A stretch of DNA of 64,000 nucleotides, taken from Roseovarius aestuarii. GTDB lineage: Bacteria > Pseudomonadota > Alphaproteobacteria > Rhodobacterales > Rhodobacteraceae. The stretch covers positions 1-64,000 of the forward strand of contig JAPWHL010000005.1 of NCBI GenBank assembly GCA_027214255.1. The letters are read 5' to 3'. Shown in pieces: positions 48,407 through 58,355 of this stretch (position 1 is its first letter; each line of letters starts with the position of its first letter). The position numbers were made by a program, and so were the translations under genes. A model generated the notes under the pieces. It was not told where the DNA came from and did no database searches. It worked only from the letters and a program-made list of their open reading frames with translations.

Positions 48407-50947
48407 GTGCAGCAAACCAAATTGGATATCACCCTGATCACCGCCGATGCGGCCATCAGCGCGAAAACCCACGGCGGGCGGGCCAAATGCCTGCAACGTC
48501 TGGTGCGGCTGGACCTGCCGGTCCCGCGCACCGTTGCCCTGTCGTTTGATGCGGTGCATGGGATCGCGTCCGGAAAACTGCCCGATATCCGCGCCTTGCT
48601 GGACAAGTTGGATGGGGTGGGCCTGTTTTGCGTGCGCCCATCATCCGAAGACCCTGATTGGGGCGGACCTAGTGCGGTGTTGAACATCGGCATGTCCGAC
48701 GCCACCTGTCAGCGCTTGTCGGACGATATCGGCCCCGAGGCCGCCGCGCGCCTTTATCTGCGATTCGTACAGTCTTATGCGACGCATATCGGGCGGCTGG
48801 ACCCGGATGTGTTTGACGATGTCTCGGATGACCCTCAGACTGGCTTGACGCAGGCGCTACATCTATACGAAGAAGAAACCGAAGAGCAGTTTCCCCAAGA
48901 TCCTGCCGTGCAACTGGCGCAAGTGCTGCGCTCGATGGCGCGGGCATGGGAAGGCACCACCGCCCGCCTGTTGCGACAGGCCAAGGGCGCGCCCGCGGAT
49001 GCGGGGCTGGGCCTTGTGGTGCAGGAAATGGCACTTGGACTGGGCAAGGGAGAATCTGGCTCTGGCGTGATGCAGCTGGTCAATTCCAAGACCGGCGAGC
49101 GCAAGATGAACGGGCGTTACCTGAGCCAGAGTCAGGGGCGTGATGCCCTGACCTCGGGGCGAAGTGCGATGTTTCTGGAACGCGACCCGCGCGGTCCCTC
49201 GCTGGAAGATCTGGCACCGGACGCTTTTGCGAAGTTGAAAGAATACACCGCCCTGATGCGCAGCCAGCTGCGCGAGGAAATGCAGGCCGAGTTTACCATC
49301 GAGAACGGGCGGCTCTATCTGCTGGACGGCGTCCGTGTTGCGCGAAATGCCCGCGCGGCTGTCAGTATCGCTGTGGCGCTGGCCGAGGACGGGATCATTC
49401 CACGCGAAGAGGCGTTGTTGAGGATCGAGCCTCGGGCGTTGAACGAACTTCTGCACCGTCAGGTTGATCCCGAGGCCAAGCGGGATGTGTTGGCGCGCGG
49501 AATTGCGGCCAGCCCCGGCGCGGCCACTGGGCGGATCGTGTTTGATGCCGCTGCCGCGCAGGCGGGTGAGGCACGTGGCGAGGCCTGTATTCTGGTGCGT
49601 CGTGAAACCAGCCCCGAAGACATTCGTGGTATGCACGCCGCCGTTGCCGTCCTGACCGAACGAGGCGGCATGACCAGCCACGCGGCCGTGATCGGGCGGG
49701 GTATTGGCCTGCCCTGTGTGGTGGGGGCGTCTGATCTGCGCTTTCAGCCCCGCAAACGCCAGCTGACGGCGCCTGATGGGCGCATCATCCGCGAGGGCGA
49801 CGAGATTACCGTTGATGGCAGCAGCGGAGACGTTTTGTTCGGGCAGGCCGCTTTGCTGGATGCCGGTCATGACGACAGTTTTCAGGTGCTGATGGAGTGG
49901 GCCGACGATTTGCGGGATATCGACGTGCGGGCCAACGCCGACACGCCGGCCGACGCGCTGGTGGCGCGCAATTTCAAGGCGCAGGGCATCGGGCTGTGCC
50001 GCACGGAACACATGTTTTTTGATGCGGACCGTCTGACCGTCATGCGCGAGATGATCTTTGCCGGCAGTTCACCTGATCGGGCCGCCGCGCTGGAGCGTCT
50101 GCTCCCGATGCAACGCGCGGATTTTTCCGATCTGTTCCGGATCATGCAGGGACAGCCGGTATGCCTGCGTCTGTTTGATCCACCCTTGCACGAATTCCTG
50201 CCCACGGACCGTGCGGGCCACCGTCAGCTGGCCGAGGCACTGGACCTGCCGCTGTCTGTCGTCACCCGCCGGGTCGAGGCGTTGGGCGAGTATAACCCGA
50301 TGTTGGGTATGCGCGGTGTGCGGCTGGGCATTACCGTGCCCGAAATCTATGACATGCAGGTGCGCGCCATTTTCGAGGCAACAGTGCAGGTGACCCGTGA
50401 AGGATCACCTATCGTGCCGGAAATCATGATTCCGTTGGTCTCGGCCAAGCGCGAAGTCGAATTGGTGAAAAAGCGCGTCGATGCGGTTGCTTCGGCTGTG
50501 CGCGGCGAAACAGGGGTGGAATTTCAGTACCGTTTGGGCGTGATGGTGGAAACGCCCCGCGCCGCGTTGCGGGCGGGGGATATTGCGCCACTGGTGTCGT
50601 TTCTGAGCTTTGGCACCAATGACCTGACCCAGATGACCTATGGCCTAAGCCGCGATGACGCGGGCCGGTTCATGTCAACATATGTCCAGCAGGGCGTTTA
50701 CCCCGAAGACCCGTTTCATTCGCTTGATATCGACGCTGTGGGCGAACTGTTGCAGATCGGGGCGGAACGCGGACGCGCGGCCAGTGACAAGCTGACTCTG
50801 TCGATTTGCGGCGAGCATGGCGGAAACCCCGAATCGATTGCCTTCTGCCGGGCCTGTGGATTCGACTATGTCTCGTGCTCGCCGTTCCGTGTTCCGGTGG
50901 CGCGACTGGCTGCGGCACAGTTGGCCGTACGCGACAAGATAGGGTAG
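48407..50947 (+). CDS. Divergent pyruvate phosphate dikinase-like (PEP-utilising) protein
   Basis: An 846-residue relative of PPDK. The phosphohistidine domain is intact (GGMTSHAAVIGRGIGLPC, His near residue 425). The C-terminal PEP/pyruvate barrel is intact too, with GIGLCRTEHMFF, NPMLGMRG, FGTNDLTQMTYG and the catalytic Cys in SICGEHGG. The N-terminal ATP-grasp part is altered: the usual V-R-S-G-A-R-x-S-M-P-G-M segment reads VRPSSEDPDWGGP, and the L-Q-T-R ATP-site motif reads LLDGVRV. So it may not carry out the normal ATP-dependent half reaction. I chose the GTG at 48407, behind AAAGGG; an ATG at 48359 is possible. It is co-directional with glyS. Confidence 0.8.
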   Translation: MQQTKLDITLITADAAISAKTHGGRAKCLQRLVRLDLPVPRTVALSFDAVHGIASGKLPDIRALLDKLDGVGLFCVRPSSEDPDWGGPSAVLNIGMSDATCQRLSDDIGPEAAARLYLRFVQSYATHIGRLDPDVFDDVSDDPQTGLTQALHLYEEETEEQFPQDPAVQLAQVLRSMARAWEGTTARLLRQAKGAPADAGLGLVVQEMALGLGKGESGSGVMQLVNSKTGERKMNGRYLSQSQGRDALTSGRSAMFLERDPRGPSLEDLAPDAFAKLKEYTALMRSQLREEMQAEFTIENGRLYLLDGVRVARNARAAVSIAVALAEDGIIPREEALLRIEPRALNELLHRQVDPEAKRDVLARGIAASPGAATGRIVFDAAAAQAGEARGEACILVRRETSPEDIRGMHAAVAVLTERGGMTSHAAVIGRGIGLPCVVGASDLRFQPRKRQLTAPDGRIIREGDEITVDGSSGDVLFGQAALLDAGHDDSFQVLMEWADDLRDIDVRANADTPADALVARNFKAQGIGLCRTEHMFFDADRLTVMREMIFAGSSPDRAAALERLLPMQRADFSDLFRIMQGQPVCLRLFDPPLHEFLPTDRAGHRQLAEALDLPLSVVTRRVEALGEYNPMLGMRGVRLGITVPEIYDMQVRAIFEATVQVTREGSPIVPEIMIPLVSAKREVELVKKRVDAVASAVRGETGVEFQYRLGVMVETPRAALRAGDIAPLVSFLSFGTNDLTQMTYGLSRDDAGRFMSTYVQQGVYPEDPFHSLDIDAVGELLQIGAERGRAASDKLTLSICGEHGGNPESIAFCRACGFDYVSCSPFRVPVARLAAAQLAVRDKIG

Positions 50948-51116
50948 GTTTCCGGCGGGCGTACCACAACATTACGTGGCTGGATCGTTCCCGTCGGCGG
51001 ATTGAGTCCGACGACACAGGGGGCGAAAAGGCCCTGCACTGGACGAAATCGTTCGAATTGTCTACATCCCGGCCAAGTTTGAAGGGCCGCGCCCTTTGCC
51101 ATGCAAGGGGAATTTG

Positions 51117-51746
51117 ATGTTCCGCGTTCTGTGTTCGATACTTTTTGCCGTTGTCGCGGCCAGCTCGGTTGCCACGATTCCGGCGCGGGCAGACACCTCG
51201 ATTCTAAAGCTGTTAGGCCAAGAGGAGCGCGGTGTTGGCGCATTGCCCCAAGGCCGCGTTGCGGGGTTTCTAAGCCCGCCCACGACCAGTCCGGTTTATT
51301 CGCGGGAATGGATTGATGCCCAAAAAGCGGTGAAAGGCGGCCCTGAATGGCGCTGTCTGGCCGAGGCACTGTATTTCGAGGCACGCGGTGAAAGCGTCAA
51401 GGGCCAGTTTGCCGTCGCCGAAGTGATCATGAATCGGGTCAAACACGCGCAGTTTCCCGATACGGTCTGCGGTGTGATCAATCAGGGCACCGGGCGCAAG
51501 TTTGCCTGCCAGTTTACCTATACATGCGATGGCCGCGCCGAGGTGATCGCCGAGCCACGGGCCTTTGCCCGCGTGGGCAAGATCGCCAAGATTGTCATCA
51601 AAGAGGGCAATCGCGGACTGACCAAAGGCGCGACGCATTACCACACCCGCGCGGTCAATCCACGTTGGGCCCGCGTGTATCCGCGTGTCGCCACCATCGG
51701 ATTTCACCATTTTTACAAGCGCCCGACGCGGGTTTCATCCAACTAA
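51117..51746 (+). CDS. SleB-like cell wall hydrolase
   Basis: A 209-residue secreted hydrolase_2 (SleB/CwlJ) protein. A signal peptide covers residues 1-26 (LCSILFAVVAASSVATIPARA). The catalytic domain begins near residue 78 with WRCLAEALYFEARGES, where the Glu of the LAEALYFEARGE motif is the predicted catalytic acid. It continues with FAVAEVIMNRV and CQFTYTCDG, ending in THYHTRAVNPRW and GFHHFY. Such enzymes cut peptidoglycan glycan strands; in Gram-negatives they are linked to wall remodelling. AAGGGG lies before the ATG at 51117. It stands alone between the PPDK-like gene and folB. Confidence 0.87.
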   Translation: MFRVLCSILFAVVAASSVATIPARADTSILKLLGQEERGVGALPQGRVAGFLSPPTTSPVYSREWIDAQKAVKGGPEWRCLAEALYFEARGESVKGQFAVAEVIMNRVKHAQFPDTVCGVINQGTGRKFACQFTYTCDGRAEVIAEPRAFARVGKIAKIVIKEGNRGLTKGATHYHTRAVNPRWARVYPRVATIGFHHFYKRPTRVSSN

Positions 51747-51903
51747 AGCGCACCCTTGCGCGGTTGGCCGGATCGGGCCCTGAGTGGGGTACACGGTCCT
51801 TTTCCAGTGACGTTAGGCGTTTGTGCCGCTTGGCCAGCCATGCTAAGCGCCTTGCGTGGCGCCTTGCGCCCGGCAAGTACGCGCCACGCAGGAGGCCCCA
51901 ATC

Positions 51904-52836
51904 GTGAGCAGTGAAATCAGACTGGCCTTCGAGCATCCAGATGCCCGCGCCGATGCAACCTCGCCCGACGGTCCACTGGACCGCATTTCGTTGCGCGACC
52001 ATATCGTCGAGGTGGAAATCGGTGCCTTTCAACTGGAACGCGGCAAGACACAGCGCATTTGTTTCAATGTCGTGGTCGAGGTGCGCCCGCTGACGGGTGC
52101 GGTCGATGATGATGTGGATCGTATCCTAAGCTATGACCGCGTGACCGAGGCTATTGCGGCCGAACTGGCCGAAGAGCGGCTGAATCTTCTGGAAACGTTG
52201 GCGGACCGGATTGCCGAACGTATTCTTGCCGAACCGCAGGCGGTCCGGACATTTGTGCGCATCGAAAAGCTGGATCGCGGCCCCGGTGCATTAGGGGTCG
52301 AGATTGTTCGCTCGGTCGCGGACCTAGCGACGAAACCAGTTGCGGCACATGCGGATCGCACCCCGCATCCGCATGTCGTGTATCTTACAAACGCCGCCAT
52401 CTGGTCGCCCAATCTGGCCCGTTGGCTGGATCAATTGGAACAACGGGCCGAGCCTGTGATTCTGTGCGTCGGGCGGGCGGATGTTGCGGCACCACAAACC
52501 GGACACAAGATGACCCAACGGCGTGTGGATCTGCTGGCCATCGAGCAAAACGCGTGGGTTCTGGCCGGGCGCGATGACCGCTGCGTGGTTGTCGACACCA
52601 AGACGGAACTGGACTGGGCTATGAAGAACGGCCGGATCAGCGTCTGGGCCCCGTCCAAGATTGTACTGGACGCGGTTGACGGGCCAGCCGTCGGCCCTGA
52701 CAAGCCTGTATCGCTGGCTGCGTGGTTTGCCGGACATATGGAGGCCTCGGACCTGCTGTTGATCGGCGAAGAGCCACCTGCCGGCGGGGCGGATGTGCCT
52801 GTTTTGGTCTTGGATATCGCCCAGTCGGGTTTGTGA
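51904..52836 (+). CDS. folB: Dihydroneopterin aldolase with C-terminal kinase-fold extension
   Basis: A 310-residue protein. Residues about 28-145 are a FolB tunnelling-fold domain: LDRISLRDHIVEVEIGAFQLERGKTQRICFNV near the N-terminus and NLLETLADRIAERILAEPQAV near 90, with the Lys of VRIEKLDRGPGALGVEI near 125. FolB converts dihydroneopterin to 6-hydroxymethyl-dihydropterin in folate synthesis. Residues 160-310 form an added domain resembling the amino-acid kinase fold (PSKIVLDAV, then AAWFAGHMEASDLLLIGEE), without clear nucleotide-binding residues. The GTG start at 51904 follows a strong AGGAGG. folP follows, so the two genes supply consecutive steps. The role of the extension is unknown. 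Confidence 0.88.
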   Translation: MSSEIRLAFEHPDARADATSPDGPLDRISLRDHIVEVEIGAFQLERGKTQRICFNVVVEVRPLTGAVDDDVDRILSYDRVTEAIAAELAEERLNLLETLADRIAERILAEPQAVRTFVRIEKLDRGPGALGVEIVRSVADLATKPVAAHADRTPHPHVVYLTNAAIWSPNLARWLDQLEQRAEPVILCVGRADVAAPQTGHKMTQRRVDLLAIEQNAWVLAGRDDRCVVVDTKTELDWAMKNGRISVWAPSKIVLDAVDGPAVGPDKPVSLAAWFAGHMEASDLLLIGEEPPAGGADVPVLVLDIAQSGL

Positions 52837-52921
52837 TGGCCACAGGATTGGTGGCAGGCTGTTGCAAATCTTGCGTGATCGCGCCTAATTCACCCATTGC
52901 CGCTCCAACCAAGGCCTGCTC

Positions 52922-53938
52922 ATGACGTCCGTTTATTATCGCCCGATTCCGCAATCAGATCCCTTGCGCCCGGATGGCGCCCACTCACTTGCCGGTGGCT
53001 GGACATGGTTTGACCGGGCCGAGCGCATGGACCGCGCAGGCACCAGCCGCATTGTCGCCGCGTCAGATATTCCAGCCGATGTCTTGGATCGTCTGACCGC
53101 CCCGCGCAGTGCCATTGCCGGGCTGACCTTTGACGCACCTCGGATAATGGGGATTTTGAACGTCACGCCGGACAGTTTTTCGGATGGGGGGCAATTCAAT
53201 GCGCCCGATGCGGCGCTGGATCATGCCGGTGCCATGGCGGATGCGGGGGCGCATATTCTGGACGTTGGTGGCGAATCGACCCGGCCGGGGGCAGATGTCG
53301 TGGCCATGGACGATGAAATTGCCCGCACGGCCCCGGTGATCAAGGCCATTCGTGCCCGCCTTAGCACACCGATTTCGATTGATACGCGCAAGGCGCCTGT
53401 GGCCCGCGCGGCGGCTCTGGCGGGGGTCGATATGGTTAATGATGTGGCCGGGTTCACCTATGATCCCGAACTGGCCCCGTTTTGCGCCGCAACCGACCTG
53501 CCGGTGTGTGTGATGCATGCACAGGGTGATCCGCAAACGATGCAGCACAACCCGCGCTATGATCACGTGACCTTGGATGTTTACGATTTTCTGGAACAAC
53601 GGATCGCTGACCTGATTGCACAGGGCATCCCACGGGAGCGGATCATCGTGGATCCCGGTATCGGTTTTGGCAAAACACAGGCACATAACCTGACACTGCT
53701 TAGCCAGCTTAGTGTGTTTCACGGGCTGGGCTGTCCTGTCCTGCTGGGCGCATCGCGCAAACGCTTTATCGGCGATATAGGCGGCACTGCCTATGCTGGC
53801 GCGCGCCTGCCCGGATCGCTGGCCGTGGCGCTGGCTGGTGCCGCGCAGGGGATGCAGATTCTACGGGTTCACGATGTTGGGGAAACCCGCGCGGCGCTTG
53901 CCCTGTGGCAGGCCGCGACACAGGGATATGTCAGTTAG
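52922..53938 (+). CDS. folP: Dihydropteroate synthase
   Basis: A 338-residue enzyme that joins 6-hydroxymethyl-dihydropterin diphosphate and p-aminobenzoate; it is the sulfonamide target. The TIM-barrel core begins near residue 75 with MGILNVTPDSFSDGG, followed by GAHILDVGGESTRPGA near 108, SIDTRKAPVA near 145, VNDVAGF near 170, DPGIGFGKTQAHN near 240 and LGASRKRFIG near 268. The first 70 residues are an extension beyond the usual 270-280 residue enzyme; this is regular for Rhodobacteraceae. It follows folB by 85 bases. It overlaps the convergent EamA gene by four bases. Confidence 0.95.
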   Translation: MTSVYYRPIPQSDPLRPDGAHSLAGGWTWFDRAERMDRAGTSRIVAASDIPADVLDRLTAPRSAIAGLTFDAPRIMGILNVTPDSFSDGGQFNAPDAALDHAGAMADAGAHILDVGGESTRPGADVVAMDDEIARTAPVIKAIRARLSTPISIDTRKAPVARAAALAGVDMVNDVAGFTYDPELAPFCAATDLPVCVMHAQGDPQTMQHNPRYDHVTLDVYDFLEQRIADLIAQGIPRERIIVDPGIGFGKTQAHNLTLLSQLSVFHGLGCPVLLGASRKRFIGDIGGTAYAGARLPGSLAVALAGAAQGMQILRVHDVGETRAALALWQAATQGYVS

Positions 53939-54894
53939 GCGGTTCCGCCCCGGCGACGCCCGGTAAACAAGCGGGTCAATGCGCCGAACTGTGCCAATGC
54001 CAGCCCTGTCAGGATCAAGGCCAGCGCCCAGAAAATCCCCGACGGCAGATCCTCGCCCAGAACCACCATACCCAGAATGACCGACCAGATCGGCACCTGA
54101 TAGTTCACCAGACTCATAAACACGGGTCCGGCGCTGCGGATCACCTGCACCAATAGCAATTGGGCGATGCCCGTCGGCAGAAGGCCAAGATAGATTACCG
54201 CCAAAAGGCTGCGCGATGACACCGTTTCGGGCAGGTCCTCGACCCAGAAGGCGTAGGGGACAAACACCAGCGCGGCAAAGCACAGGGCCGCAGCGGACAG
54301 GCTGAGCATGTCTACCTGCGGGCACAGCCGTGTGATGATAGTGCCTATGCCATAGCAACAGGCCGCGCCGACACAGGCCAATCGTGCGATCAGTTCAAAT
54401 TCGGCGCCCGTGGCTGACAGGGCTGCGGGGCCGATCAAAACGAATACCCCAAAGGTCCCGATGGCAAAACCGATCAGGCGGCGCAAGTTCATACGCTCGC
54501 CAGGAACAAAGACATGCGCCAATGGAAGGATCAGCAGGGGCACAAAGGCCATGCAAACCCCGGCAAAACCAGAGGCTACATATTGTTGGCCCCATGCCAG
54601 AAAAAAGAAAGGCACCGCGTTGGAGAACAGGCCCATACCCAACGCACAAAGCCAGATCACGCTTGCGTTTGGCCCCGTCCTGGGGGGCAGCCCGACACCG
54701 CGTACCCCGGCGATGATCAACAGCAATATCGCACCCAGTGACAGCCGGGTGGCGACCACCATGTACGGGCCAATCCCCTCTAGCGCGACTGTGACGGACA
54801 TGAACGACGCGCCCCAGATCATCCCAAGTGCGATCAGACGCAACCAGTTGGCGGGGGCAATGCCGGGTGCCGGAACAGGGGCGGAAACGGTCAT
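53935..54894 (-). CDS. EamA/DMT-family transporter
   Basis: A 319-residue permease with ten predicted helices in two EamA repeats. Typical segments are LIALGMIWGASFMSVTVALEG near residue 20, ASGFAGVCMAFVPLLILPLAHVFV near 110, and SAGPVFMSLVNYQVPIWSVILGMVVLGEDL in repeat 2. It resembles proteobacterial amino-acid or metabolite exporters. It is not close to the EamA protein at 5824 and has a shorter loop between repeats. The stop overlaps folP by four bases in convergent orientation, and its start is separated from ilvC by the ilvC terminator. The substrate is unknown. Confidence 0.85.
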   Translation of the reverse strand: MTVSAPVPAPGIAPANWLRLIALGMIWGASFMSVTVALEGIGPYMVVATRLSLGAILLLIIAGVRGVGLPPRTGPNASVIWLCALGMGLFSNAVPFFFLAWGQQYVASGFAGVCMAFVPLLILPLAHVFVPGERMNLRRLIGFAIGTFGVFVLIGPAALSATGAEFELIARLACVGAACCYGIGTIITRLCPQVDMLSLSAAALCFAALVFVPYAFWVEDLPETVSSRSLLAVIYLGLLPTGIAQLLLVQVIRSAGPVFMSLVNYQVPIWSVILGMVVLGEDLPSGIFWALALILTGLALAQFGALTRLFTGRRRGGTA

Positions 54895-54944
54895 CTGAAA
54901 AACCTCGGATTAAATAAGGGGGCAGACAAAATCAGGAAACAATA

Positions 54945-54977
54945 CAAAAAAGGGCACCCCGTATTGGGGCGCCCCTT
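54945..54977 (-). terminator. Intrinsic terminator of ilvC
   Basis: On the minus strand a GC-rich stem (AAGGGGCGCCCC / GGGGTGCCCTT, one bulge and one mismatch) is followed by six T. It lies about 20 bases after the ilvC stop. Confidence 0.85.
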
Positions 54978-54997
54978 CTATCGGTATGGCAGGCGTA

Positions 54998-56041
<1,044 letters not shown>

Positions 56042-56128
56042 TTAACGACTGTGTTGTCTGTCTGGGGGTAATCTAAGCGAAGTACCCAGATAGCGAATGC
56101 ATTTTTGCGTTACTTCTGAGTTTCTTTC

Positions 56129-56152
56129 AGGTATTTATTCGAAAGATGAAAG
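56129..56152 (+). repeat. Dispersed intergenic element, copy 6 (degenerate)
   Basis: AGGTATTTATTCGAAAGATGA followed by AAG. It lies in the 147-base region between divergent ilvC and the first Lrp gene, ending 16 bases before the Lrp start. It is closest to copy 3. An operator role for the Lrp proteins is an alternative reading of the same bases. Confidence 0.45.
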
Positions 56153-56167
56153 TAATGTGAGGAAATC

Positions 56168-56623
56168 ATGCTTGATGATACGGATCGGCGTATTTTGCGC
56201 CACTATCAGCATGATGCCTCGCTGGGTCCGGCGGATCTGGCCGAGCGGGCAGGAGTCACGCCCGCCACATGTGCACGCAGGCTTGAGCGGATGCGCGCAG
56301 AGGGTGTGATCCGGCGGAATCGGGCCGTGATTGACTGGCGCGCTTTGGGATATGCCGTTGAGGTCAGTCTGCGGGTCACTTTGGACAAGACCCAGCCGCG
56401 TGCGTTTGACGAATTCATGGAGGCAGCGCGCGATGTGGCAGAAGTGGTTGAATTGCAGAGTTTTCTAGGCCGGGTCGATATCCGCCTGTCGGTGATCGCC
56501 CGCGATATGGCGCATTATCAAGGGATTTACCGCGAGGCGATTTTGACCTTGCCCCATATCGCGGACATCGAGGCGTTGATGCATGTGGCGCGGATCAAAT
56601 CCGACGAGGTGTTGCCACTGTGA
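56168..56623 (+). CDS. Lrp/AsnC-family regulator (first of two)
   Basis: A 151-residue feast/famine regulator. The N-terminal winged helix occupies residues 1-50 (LDDTDRRILRHYQHDASLGPADLAERAGVTPATCARRLERM). The ligand-binding RAM domain follows at about 65-145, with VEVSLRVTL and LPHIADIEALMHVARIKSDE. It probably forms octamers that wrap DNA and respond to an amino acid. The gene is divergent from ilvC, with a shared AT-rich control region, and its stop overlaps the second Lrp gene. Target and effector are not readable; ilvC and the class V aminotransferase are the nearest candidates. Confidence 0.92.
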   Translation: MLDDTDRRILRHYQHDASLGPADLAERAGVTPATCARRLERMRAEGVIRRNRAVIDWRALGYAVEVSLRVTLDKTQPRAFDEFMEAARDVAEVVELQSFLGRVDIRLSVIARDMAHYQGIYREAILTLPHIADIEALMHVARIKSDEVLPL

Positions 56624-57078
56624 TCGAACTGGATACGCTGGATCGCAAGATACTGCGCGCGCTTGTCGAGGATGCGACGCAAAACGCAAGTGCGCTGGGC
56701 CGTGCCTTGGGCCTGTCGCAGCCTGCGACATGGCGGCGCATCAAACGGCTGCGCGATGCGGGCGTGATTGCGGGGCAGCGGCTGGATCTGGATCGTGAGG
56801 CGCTGGGATTTGGTGTGGTTGTTTTCTTGGGGATCAAGCTGGCCACCAAGGGGCGGGTCAGTCTGGAGGATTTCGAACGCGCGGTCAGCGCCATCCCCGA
56901 AGTGCAGACAGTCGAGCATATCCTGGGCGTGTATGATTATCGTCTGAGGATCGTGGCGCGTGATATTGCCGATTTTGAGCGGGTGCTGCGGCGACGTATC
57001 ATGACGCTGCCCGGTGTGGGCGACGTTGAGGCAAACGTTCTGCTGAGCGAGGAACGCCGTCCGGGGCCGATCGGATAG
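56620..57078 (+). CDS. Lrp/AsnC-family regulator (second of two)
   Basis: A 152-residue paralogue beginning with GTG that overlaps the preceding stop by four bases (GTGA). The winged helix is at residues 1-50 (IELDTLDRKILRALVEDATQNASALGRALGLSQPATWRRIKRLRDAG). The RAM domain follows, ending with LPGVGDVEANVLLSEERR. The two proteins share architecture but are clearly diverged. Heteromeric Lrp assemblies are known, and co-translation of two Lrp genes would allow one. A class V aminotransferase starts 79 bases downstream. Confidence 0.92.
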   Translation: MIELDTLDRKILRALVEDATQNASALGRALGLSQPATWRRIKRLRDAGVIAGQRLDLDREALGFGVVVFLGIKLATKGRVSLEDFERAVSAIPEVQTVEHILGVYDYRLRIVARDIADFERVLRRRIMTLPGVGDVEANVLLSEERRPGPIG

Positions 57079-57157
57079 CGGCGCAACTGCGAATCAAATC
57101 TTTGCCAATGGGAACAGATGGCGCTAGCACTGGTGCAAATTTGCAAGGAGACTCCCC

Positions 57158-58285
57158 ATGACTGCATTGCTTGATACCGTCGATCCCGATGGGCTTTTGG
57201 AGTATTCGGTAGTATTTACTGACCGTTCGTTGAACCATATGTCGGCCAGTTTTCAGGCCGTGATGCGCGACATTTCGGGCCTGCTGAAAGAGGTGTACAA
57301 GGCTGACGCCGTTGCGCTGATTCCCGGTGGCGGTAGTTATGGCATGGAGGCGGTTGCGCGGCAGTTCGGAACGGATGCCCATGCGCTGATCGTGCGCAAC
57401 GGGTGGTTCAGCTATCGTTGGACGCAGATTTTTGAGGCGGGAAAATTCACGGCGAATGAAACTGTGTGCATGGCACGCCAGACGGGCAATGGGGTGACAG
57501 CGCCCTTTGCCCCGGCACCGATCGACGAAGTGACCGCGAAAATTCGTGAAGCCAAGCCGGATGTCGTGTTTGCCCCGCATGTTGAAACCTCGGCCGGGTT
57601 GATTTTGCCGGATGATTACATCACCGCCATGGCCGCCGCTGCGCATGAGGTTGGTGCGTTGATGGTGTTGGATTGCATCGCATCGGGTTGTGCTTGGGTC
57701 GACATGAAGGCGACGGGCGTCGATGTGCTGATTTCGGCTCCGCAAAAAGGCTGGTCGGCATCGCCCTCGGCAGGGCTGGTTATGATGTCCGAGCGCGCGG
57801 TTGAGCGGTTGGCGGCAACCACATCGTCCAGCTTTGCGATGGATCTGAAGAAATGGCATCAGATCATGCAGGCCTATGAGAATGGCGGGCATGCCTATCA
57901 TGCGACCATGCCCACTGATGCGCTGCGCGCGCTTCGCGATACGATTAAGGAGACCAAGGACTACGGTTTTGAGCGCCTGCGTGAGGCACAGTGGGCGCTT
58001 GGAGATGGCGTGCGTGCGATGCTGGCCGACAAGGGTGTGACATCCGTGGCCGCCGACGGATTTGGCGCACCGGGGGTGGTGGTCAGCTATACCAACGATC
58101 CTGACGTGCAAAACGGCAAGAAATTCGCCGCCGAGGGCATGCAGATCGCCGCAGGTGTCCCGTTGCAGGTGGGCGAACCCGAGGGATTCACCACCTTCCG
58201 TCTGGGCCTGTTTGGTCTGGATAAACTGTACGACGTGGATGGTGCGTTGGCACGGTTAAAGACCGTGTTGGACAAGGTCCTCTAA
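57158..58285 (+). CDS. Class V aminotransferase (serine/alanine-glyoxylate type)
   Basis: A 375-residue PLP enzyme of aminotransferase class V. The fold-type I core has VALIPGGGSYGMEAVARQF near residue 50, APHVETSAGLILPDDYI near 138, VLDCIASGCAWVDM near 170, and the PLP lysine in LISAPQKGWSASPSAGLV near 200. The C-terminal substrate domain ends with GLFGLDKLYDVDGALARL. This resembles alanine-glyoxylate, serine-glyoxylate and serine-pyruvate aminotransferases; which substrate pair is used is unclear. Glyoxylate would be available from GlcDEF, which makes a glyoxylate-consuming role attractive but unproven. A good GGAGAC-type site precedes the ATG. Confidence 0.85.
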   Translation: MTALLDTVDPDGLLEYSVVFTDRSLNHMSASFQAVMRDISGLLKEVYKADAVALIPGGGSYGMEAVARQFGTDAHALIVRNGWFSYRWTQIFEAGKFTANETVCMARQTGNGVTAPFAPAPIDEVTAKIREAKPDVVFAPHVETSAGLILPDDYITAMAAAAHEVGALMVLDCIASGCAWVDMKATGVDVLISAPQKGWSASPSAGLVMMSERAVERLAATTSSSFAMDLKKWHQIMQAYENGGHAYHATMPTDALRALRDTIKETKDYGFERLREAQWALGDGVRAMLADKGVTSVAADGFGAPGVVVSYTNDPDVQNGKKFAAEGMQIAAGVPLQVGEPEGFTTFRLGLFGLDKLYDVDGALARLKTVLDKVL

Positions 58286-58301
58286 GGGCGTTCTTACACT
58301 G

Positions 58302-58329
58302 AAAAACCTGCCCCGGATTGCGTCCGGGG
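58302..58329 (-). terminator. Probable intrinsic terminator of the UbiH-type gene
   Basis: On the minus strand CCCCGGA / TCCGGGG with a 5-base loop is followed by a CAGG spacer and TTTTT. It lies 27 bases after the hydroxylase stop. Confidence 0.65.
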
Positions 58330-58355
58330 TGGGGAACTCCAAAGGTCAAAGCGCA

